A stretch of DNA of 64,000 bases. Origin: Dokdonella_A soli (GTDB lineage Bacteria > Pseudomonadota > Gammaproteobacteria > Xanthomonadales > Rhodanobacteraceae). Numbering within the stretch: position 1 is the stretch's first letter; every line of letters starts with the position of its first letter. The notes beneath the pieces were generated by a model, which worked only from the letters and a program-made list of their open reading frames with translations, had not been told where the DNA came from and did not search any database. A program made the translations under genes and the position numbers. Positions 59,297-64,000 of this stretch are shown in pieces. Location: NCBI RefSeq assembly GCF_039523175.1, contig NZ_BAAAEU010000010.1, positions 186,001-250,000 of the forward strand. The letters are read 5' to 3'.

Positions 59297-60826
59297 ATGA
59301 GCGCCGCCGCACCCACCCATCGCGAAGTCGCCAACCGCGGCCTGCTGGTCGTGTCGGTGATGCTCGCGACGCTGATGCAGGCGCTCGACACCACGATCGC
59401 GAACGTCGCGCTGCCGAATATGCAGGGCACCTTGTCGGCGACCCAGGACCAGATCTCCTGGGTGCTGACCTCATACATCGTCGCCGCCGCGATCGCGACG
59501 CCGGCGACCGGTTGGCTCGCCTCGATCATGGGCCGGCGCCGCCTGCTGCTGATCGCGATCGCCGGCTTCACGATCGCCTCGGTGTTGTGCGGCCTCGCCA
59601 GCAGCATCGGCGGGATGGTTGCGTTCCGTCTGCTGCAGGGCTTGTTCGGCGCCTCGCTGGTGCCGCTCTCGCAATCGACCCTGCTCGATGTCTACCCGCG
59701 CGAGAAGCACGGCGCGGCGATGGCCATGTGGGGCATGGGCGTGATGGTCGGCCCGATCCTCGGACCGCCGCTTGGTGGCTGGCTGACCGACGTCTACAGC
59801 TGGCACTGGGTATTCCTGATCAACGTGCCGATCGGCGCGCTCGCGCTGTTCGGCGTCGCCGCCAGCCTGCCGACCGACGAGACGCAGCAGACGCGCTTCG
59901 ACTGGCGCGGCTTTGCGTTCCTTGCGATCGGCATCGGCGCGCTGCAGCTGTTCCTCGATCGCAGCGAGCAGCAGGACTGGTTCGGGTCGGTCGAGATCCA
60001 GGTCGAGGCCGCGCTCGCGTTCCTCGGTTTCTACCTGTATTTCGTGCATTGGCGCTTCAGCGCGAAGCCGTTCCTGAATCTGGGCCTGTTCGCGGATCGC
60101 AACTTCCTGGCCAGCAACCTCTTCATCTTCGTGCTCGGCGTCGTTCTGTTCGCGACGATGGCGCTGCTGCCTCCGTTTCTGCAGAACCTGATGAACTATC
60201 CGGTCGTCACCACCGGCCTGCTGCTGGCGCCGCGCGGCATCGGCACGCTGATCGCGATGATGCTGGTCGGCCGGCTGATGGCACGAGGCGTGGATGCCCG
60301 CTTGCTCGCCTGCATCGGCATGCTGCTGACCGCGTATTCGCTGTGGCAGATGATGCATTTCAGCCTCGACGTGCCACAGCACGTGATCGTCACCACCGGC
60401 GTCGTGCAGGGCCTCGGACTCGGTCTGGTGTTCGTGCCGATCTCGACCGTCGCGTACTCGACCCTGCCGATGACCGCGCGCACCGAAGCCGCAGGCATCT
60501 TCAGCCTGATGCGCAACATCGGCTCCAGCGTCGGCATCTCGATCGTGATGACGCTGCTCTCGCGCAACACGCAGATCAACCACGCCGAGATCGCCTCGCG
60601 GCTGACCCCGTTCGGCAACAACATGGCGCAGCTGCCGGTCGTGTTCGGCAACTCGGCGGGTGGGCTTGCCGCGCTCAACGGTGAAGTCACGCGCCAGGCG
60701 TCCGGCATCGCGTTCCTCAACGACTTCTGGCTGATGATGGTGCTGACCGCCGCGGCGATCCCGTTGCTGCTGCTGATCAAGCCGGTGAAACGTATCAGCG
60801 CACCGGCGATCGTCGCCGATCACTGA
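59297..60826 (+). CDS. DHA2 family MFS multidrug transporter (EmrB-like)
   Basis: 509 aa with 14 predicted helices. MFS DHA2 signs: TLMQALDTTIANVALPNM in TM1, SWVLTSYIVAAAIATPATGW, GRRRLLLIAIAGF as motif A, and GMGVMVGPILGPPLGGWLTD as antiporter motif C. It pumps hydrophobic drugs in exchange for protons, working with the preceding adaptor. The Shine-Dalgarno is provided by REP sequence. Confidence 0.93.
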   Translation: MSAAAPTHREVANRGLLVVSVMLATLMQALDTTIANVALPNMQGTLSATQDQISWVLTSYIVAAAIATPATGWLASIMGRRRLLLIAIAGFTIASVLCGLASSIGGMVAFRLLQGLFGASLVPLSQSTLLDVYPREKHGAAMAMWGMGVMVGPILGPPLGGWLTDVYSWHWVFLINVPIGALALFGVAASLPTDETQQTRFDWRGFAFLAIGIGALQLFLDRSEQQDWFGSVEIQVEAALAFLGFYLYFVHWRFSAKPFLNLGLFADRNFLASNLFIFVLGVVLFATMALLPPFLQNLMNYPVVTTGLLLAPRGIGTLIAMMLVGRLMARGVDARLLACIGMLLTAYSLWQMMHFSLDVPQHVIVTTGVVQGLGLGLVFVPISTVAYSTLPMTARTEAAGIFSLMRNIGSSVGISIVMTLLSRNTQINHAEIASRLTPFGNNMAQLPVVFGNSAGGLAALNGEVTRQASGIAFLNDFWLMMVLTAAAIPLLLLIKPVKRISAPAIVADH

Positions 60827-60881
60827 AGCGCGAATGGCGCAGCGCGCGTAGGGGCGCATGCGCCTCGTGTAGCATGCGTGC

Positions 60882-61436
60882 ATGTCCCTCGAACCTTCAG
60901 CGCTGCCCTTGCCGCGGTTCGACTGCGGCGTTGCGTTGCTGCGCGCGTGGCGGCCCGATGACCTCGACAGCCTGGTCGCGAACGCGAGCCATGCGGACGT
61001 CTCGCGCGGCCTGCGTGATCGTTTTCCGTACCCCTACACCGGCGACGACGGACGCGCCTGGCTCGCGCGCGCGGTCGACGAATCGGATCGCGCCTGGGCG
61101 ATCGAGATCGACGGCGCGGCGGTCGGCGGCGTCAGCCTGCATCCGGGCAGTGACGTGCATCGGTATTCGGCCGAACTCGGCTACTGGCTCGGCCGTCGCT
61201 ATTGGGGTCGCGGCATCATGACCGCGATCCTCGGCATCTTTTCCGAAACAGCGATGACCGCGTTCCGCCTGCACCGGCTCTACGCGACCGTCTACGCGAA
61301 CAACCCGGCATCCGCACGCGTGCTCGAGAAGGCCGGTTTCGAGCGCGAAGGCGTGCAGAAATCCGCGGTGGTCAAGCGCGGCGAGCTGCTCGATCTCGTC
61401 GTGTATGCGCGCACGCGGACAGACCTATCGTCGTGA
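60882..61436 (+). CDS. GNAT family N-acetyltransferase (RimJ/RimL-like)
   Basis: 184 aa. Acetyltransf_3-type domain: LLRAWRPDDLDSLVANASH opening, YWLGRRYWGRGIMTAIL as acetyl-CoA pyrophosphate loop (Q/RxxGxG/A variant), and VYANNPASARVLEKAGFERE as motif B. It may acetylate a ribosomal protein N-terminus or a small amine. Single gene. Confidence 0.9.
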   Translation: MSLEPSALPLPRFDCGVALLRAWRPDDLDSLVANASHADVSRGLRDRFPYPYTGDDGRAWLARAVDESDRAWAIEIDGAAVGGVSLHPGSDVHRYSAELGYWLGRRYWGRGIMTAILGIFSETAMTAFRLHRLYATVYANNPASARVLEKAGFEREGVQKSAVVKRGELLDLVVYARTRTDLSS

Positions 61437-61475
61437 GCGATTGTGAAGTCCGGCGTGCGCGCGAGTTGCGGCGCG

Positions 61476-61800
61476 ATGACAGAAGCTGAACGTCGCGCGT
61501 GGAAACTCCTGCGCGAGCGTCAGGTCGACGGATTCAAGTTCCGCTGTCAGGTTCTGCTCGGTCCCTGCATCGCGGACTTCGAGAATATGGAGGCAGTTGA
61601 TCGTCGAGATCGACGGTGGTCAGCACGGTGGCGAGCGCGATGCGCGTCGTGATCGCTGGTTGTCGGAGCAGGGCTTCCGGCTGCTGCGTTTCTGGAACAA
61701 TGACGTCACGTCGAATATCGAAGGCGTGTATCAGCGAATCAGCGAGGCATTGCAGGACATGGGACACGACAAGGATCGGGAATCACCGTGGGCGCGTACG
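61476..61800 (+). pseudogene. DUF559 endonuclease-like gene, frameshifted
   Basis: The first part (MTEAERRAWKLLRERQVDGF, then KFRCQVLLGPCIADF) and the second (LIVEIDGGQHGGERDARRDR, then GFRLLRFWNNDVTSNIEGVY) are the two halves of a DUF559/vsr-like endonuclease domain. They are in different frames: frame 3 up to ~61590, frame 1 from TTG 61597. A one-base gain or two-base loss at ~61590-61597 broke the gene. The second frame has no stop before the next gene and reads through into the RNA methyltransferase. Confidence 0.72.
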
Positions 61801-61811
61801 CGCGGGGCGCG

Positions 61812-62020
61812 TCACCCCCATCCCAACCCTTCCCCCGTCAAGGGGGAAGGGCTTGAACGCACCGCGCCTGCGCCTTCACGCACCGAGCGGGAAGGGCTGA
61901 AGCGCACGCGCGGCGATGAGCAAGGGGCGCGACGTGAGCGTCCGCGCAGCGAGGTGGAAGAATCGAGGCGCGATCGCCGGTCTCCTCCCCCCCTTGCGGG
62001 GGAAGGCCGGGAGGGAGGGA
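61812..62020. repeat. two REP-type palindromes in the DUF559-methyltransferase linker
   Basis: Copy 1 (61812-61852) is CCCTTCCCCC-GTCA-AGGGGGAAGGG with a CACCCCCATCCC lead. Copy 2 (61981-62020) is CTCCTCCCCCCCTTGCGGGGGAAGG with a GGGAGGGAGGG tail. Both are in the open frame (PHPNPSPVKGEG and SPPPLAGEGREGG). Confidence 0.8.
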
Positions 62021-62787
62021 AGGCGCCGCAGGCGCCGCCTCGCGAAGTACGGTTGTACGGCCTCAACGCCTGCCTCGCCGCATTCGCGAAGCGACCCGAA
62101 GCGCTGCGCAAGGTGTATTTGACCGAGGCACGCATTCCGGCACTGAAACCCGTGCTTGCCTGGTGCGTGAAGCATCGTCTCGGCTATCGCATCGTCGAGG
62201 AAGCCGATCTCGACAAGCTGACCGCATCGCGGCATCACGAGGGCGTGTGTTTCGATCTGCTGCGCGCACCGCCTGTCGATCTCGCACGCTGGCTGGCCAC
62301 GCTGCCGCCGAAGCCCGCGCCATCGCTGCTGCTCTGGCTCGATGGTGTCGGCAATCCGCACAACCTCGGCGCACTGCTGCGCAGTGCCGCGCATTTCGGC
62401 GTCGATGGCGTGATCGTGCCGGCTGATGCGGGTCTCGACGTGTCGGGCGCTGCCGCGCGGGTCGCCGAGGGCGCCGCGGAAGTGGTGCCGCTCGTGCAGG
62501 CGGCGTCTGCATCGGACGCACTTACTGCGCTGCACTCGCGCGGATACGCGCTTGCCGCGACGGTGCCGCGTGACGGGGTTTCGCTGTATGCGACGCCGCT
62601 GCCGCAGCGCCTCGTGCTGGTGTTCGGTGCCGAAGGCGAGGGCATGAGCGCGGCGTTGATCGAGGCGGCGGACCTGCGCCTGACCATTCCCGGCAGCGGC
62701 GCGATCGAGAGCCTCAATGTCGCCGCCAGCGTGGCCGTGCTTCTTGGCGAGTGCTGGCGCCAGTCGCAGGCATCACACATTCGCTGA
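61954..62787 (+). CDS. SpoU/TrmH family RNA 2'-O-methyltransferase
   Basis: 277 aa if started at GTG 61954; the frame is open to 61597. The N-terminal RNA-binding domain begins EVRLYGLNACLAAFAKRPEA. The SPOUT domain has motif 1 DGVGNPHNLGALLRSAAHFG, motif 2 LVLVFGAEGEGMS and motif 3 LTIPGSGAIESLNVAASVAV, which form the trefoil-knot SAM site. It methylates a ribose in rRNA or tRNA. The normal Arg-rich N-terminus is replaced by REP-encoded residues (SPPPLAGEGREGG), and the start is uncertain. Confidence 0.85.
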   Translation: MEESRRDRRSPPPLAGEGREGGKAPQAPPREVRLYGLNACLAAFAKRPEALRKVYLTEARIPALKPVLAWCVKHRLGYRIVEEADLDKLTASRHHEGVCFDLLRAPPVDLARWLATLPPKPAPSLLLWLDGVGNPHNLGALLRSAAHFGVDGVIVPADAGLDVSGAAARVAEGAAEVVPLVQAASASDALTALHSRGYALAATVPRDGVSLYATPLPQRLVLVFGAEGEGMSAALIEAADLRLTIPGSGAIESLNVAASVAVLLGECWRQSQASHIR

Positions 62788-62853
62788 GGTCGCCGTCATC
62801 GAGCGGTAAGAAGCCTGGGGCACGCTGCGCGGTTTCGATCGGAGCCGCGTGCG

Positions 62854-64000
62854 ATGTCCAGCGTCATCACCGCGCCGCTGCCTGCCGTGCGAGACCTGCC
62901 GGTCATGGACTGGTTGCGTTCGCTGCGGGTCGCGCTGATCGCCTACGCGTTCTCGCGCGGCTTGATCCTCGCGGTCTGGGTGCTCAGCGCGCAGCTGCAT
63001 CTGGATCATCCACCCGGGCGCGAGCAGCAGGCGATGCCGGCCGCCGAGATCGCGCCGGGCGCGCTGGCGCAGACGTTGCGCAACCTCGCGCTGTACAACG
63101 ATGGCGGCTGGTACCTGACCATCGCCGAGCACGGCTACGAGACGCGCCCGTTCGATGCCACGCGACTCGCGAACTGGGCGTTCTTCCCGTTGCACCCGCT
63201 GCTCTGGCGCGCAACCGCGGCGCTGGTGGGCGACCTGCCCGCGGCCGGTCTGTGGCTGGCGAATCTCGCGTTTCTCGCCGCGCTGGTCGTGCTGCACCGG
63301 CTCGCGCTCGCGCTCGGGCGTGATGCCGCCGGCTCGCAGCGCGTGGTGTTCGCACTGGCGTTGTTCCCGGTCAGCTACTTCTGTGCGCTGCCGTGGAGCG
63401 AGTCGCTGTTCCTGCTGCTCAGCGCGGGCGCGTTCCTCGCCGCGGTGCGCGAGCGCTGGGGCTGGATGGCGCTGCTCGGCATGCTGGCGACCGCGACGCG
63501 CCTTGCCGGCCTGTTCCTGCTGCCGGCGCTGGCGCTGTGGGTGTGGCCGCGCCGGCATGGGCTGTCAGCGCGGCCGTGGCTCGCGCTCGCACTGATCCCG
63601 CTCGGGCTTATCGCATTCATGCTGGAGCTGCACGTGGCGACCGGCAACGCGCTCGCGTTCAGCGGCATCCAGGCCGCGTGGGGGCGTCACCCGACGTTTC
63701 CGCTGGAACCGATCCTCGCGATCGCGCAGCAGCCGCGGCTCGCGATCGAGGATTGGAACTTCCGCTGGCTCAATCTCGCGGTAACGCTCGGGGGAGCCGC
63801 AGCGGTCGTCGCGTTGTGGCGGCGGCGCGAGCCGGCTCTGGCGGTGTTCCTGCTGCTCGGCCTCGCGGCGCCGCTCGCGAGCGGCACGCTGATGTCGATG
63901 GCACGCTACGCGCTCGGCTTGTTCCCGCTGGCGCTGGTGATCGCCGATCTCACCGCGGACCGCGCGGTCGAGCGCGGTTGGTTCGCGCTCTCGACCGCGC
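62854..64000 (+). CDS. PIG-V-like mannosyltransferase / GT-C membrane glycosyltransferase (partial)
   Basis: The frame from ATG 62854 (GGAG upstream) is open through the right edge: >382 aa. Hydrophobic helices are numerous. The first luminal/periplasmic loop holds YNDGGWYLTIAEHGY, the D-x-WY-x-IAExGY mark of PIG-V-related bacterial mannosyltransferase proteins, then LANWAFFPLHPLL. These use lipid-linked sugars on the outer face of the inner membrane. Acceptor unknown. Confidence 0.75.
   Translation, partial: MSSVITAPLPAVRDLPVMDWLRSLRVALIAYAFSRGLILAVWVLSAQLHLDHPPGREQQAMPAAEIAPGALAQTLRNLALYNDGGWYLTIAEHGYETRPFDATRLANWAFFPLHPLLWRATAALVGDLPAAGLWLANLAFLAALVVLHRLALALGRDAAGSQRVVFALALFPVSYFCALPWSESLFLLLSAGAFLAAVRERWGWMALLGMLATATRLAGLFLLPALALWVWPRRHGLSARPWLALALIPLGLIAFMLELHVATGNALAFSGIQAAWGRHPTFPLEPILAIAQQPRLAIEDWNFRWLNLAVTLGGAAAVVALWRRREPALAVFLLLGLAAPLASGTLMSMARYALGLFPLALVIADLTADRAVERGWFALSTA

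Overview
The window is GC-rich, densely coding bacterial chromosome with no rRNA, tRNA, CRISPR array, intact insertion sequence or prophage that I can recognise. Gene content points to the Xanthomonadales/Lysobacterales, probably Rhodanobacteraceae (Dokdonella/Rudaea/Tahibacter-like). The grounds are a complete bacterial hydroxyproline catabolic operon, a pgk-pyk-class I fba neighbourhood, a CadC-like winged-helix/TPR regulator, many secreted proteins ending in an IFxDGFE-like tail, and many REP-type palindromes. This placement is inferred from gene families, not from a marker gene.

Layout. 0-7.4 kb is an accessory stretch: the 3' end of a B12-dependent ribonucleotide reductase (nrdJ), a signal peptidase I paralogue with an altered catalytic lysine, DUF6326 and DUF4386 membrane proteins, secreted proteins, a decayed collagen-like gene and a GT2-TPR glycosyltransferase. 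7.5-17.1 kb is the hydroxyproline locus: an AraC/PAS regulator divergent from epimerase, a three-subunit D-hydroxyproline dehydrogenase, a deaminase, a 2-oxoglutarate semialdehyde dehydrogenase, an M24 peptidase and an APC permease. Together these would take up and cleave Hyp-containing peptides and convert Hyp to 2-oxoglutarate. 17.4-24.2 kb holds an NfeD-slipin pair, an adhesin-like repeat protein, a UDG-family protein, DUF488, thioredoxin and a NYN-OST-HTH protein. 24.7-29.7 kb has secreted proteins, an HtrA-like protease, a TlpA-like thioredoxin, cupin and OsmC. 29.7-37.5 kb is the glycolytic block (pgk, HAD phosphatase, ohr, pyk, fba). 37.6-46.4 kb has two very large secreted proteins and the CadC-like regulator.

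46.5-56.6 kb is the sulfur assimilation locus: cysK and cysG on one side, then cysB facing a truncated ATP sulfurylase fragment and cysH-cysI-cysJ, with a divergent TSUP (sulfite exporter-type) permease. These genes reduce PAPS to sulfide, build siroheme for CysI and fix sulfide into cysteine. 56.6-64 kb has a macrodomain hydrolase, a MarR-EmrA-EmrB efflux operon, a GNAT, a frameshifted DUF559 gene running into a SpoU RNA methyltransferase, and the start of a PIG-V-like mannosyltransferase.

The most notable signal is repeat biology. Besides at least ten intergenic REP elements arranged as inverted pairs, REP-type palindromes lie in frame inside conserved proteins: a CysI loop, a CysJ loop and the NrdJ tail. 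They also form the C-terminus of a HAD phosphatase and a linker before an RNA methyltransferase. This resembles the in-frame palindromic elements known from Rickettsia. A second signal is a short shared C-terminal tail on several Sec-exported proteins.
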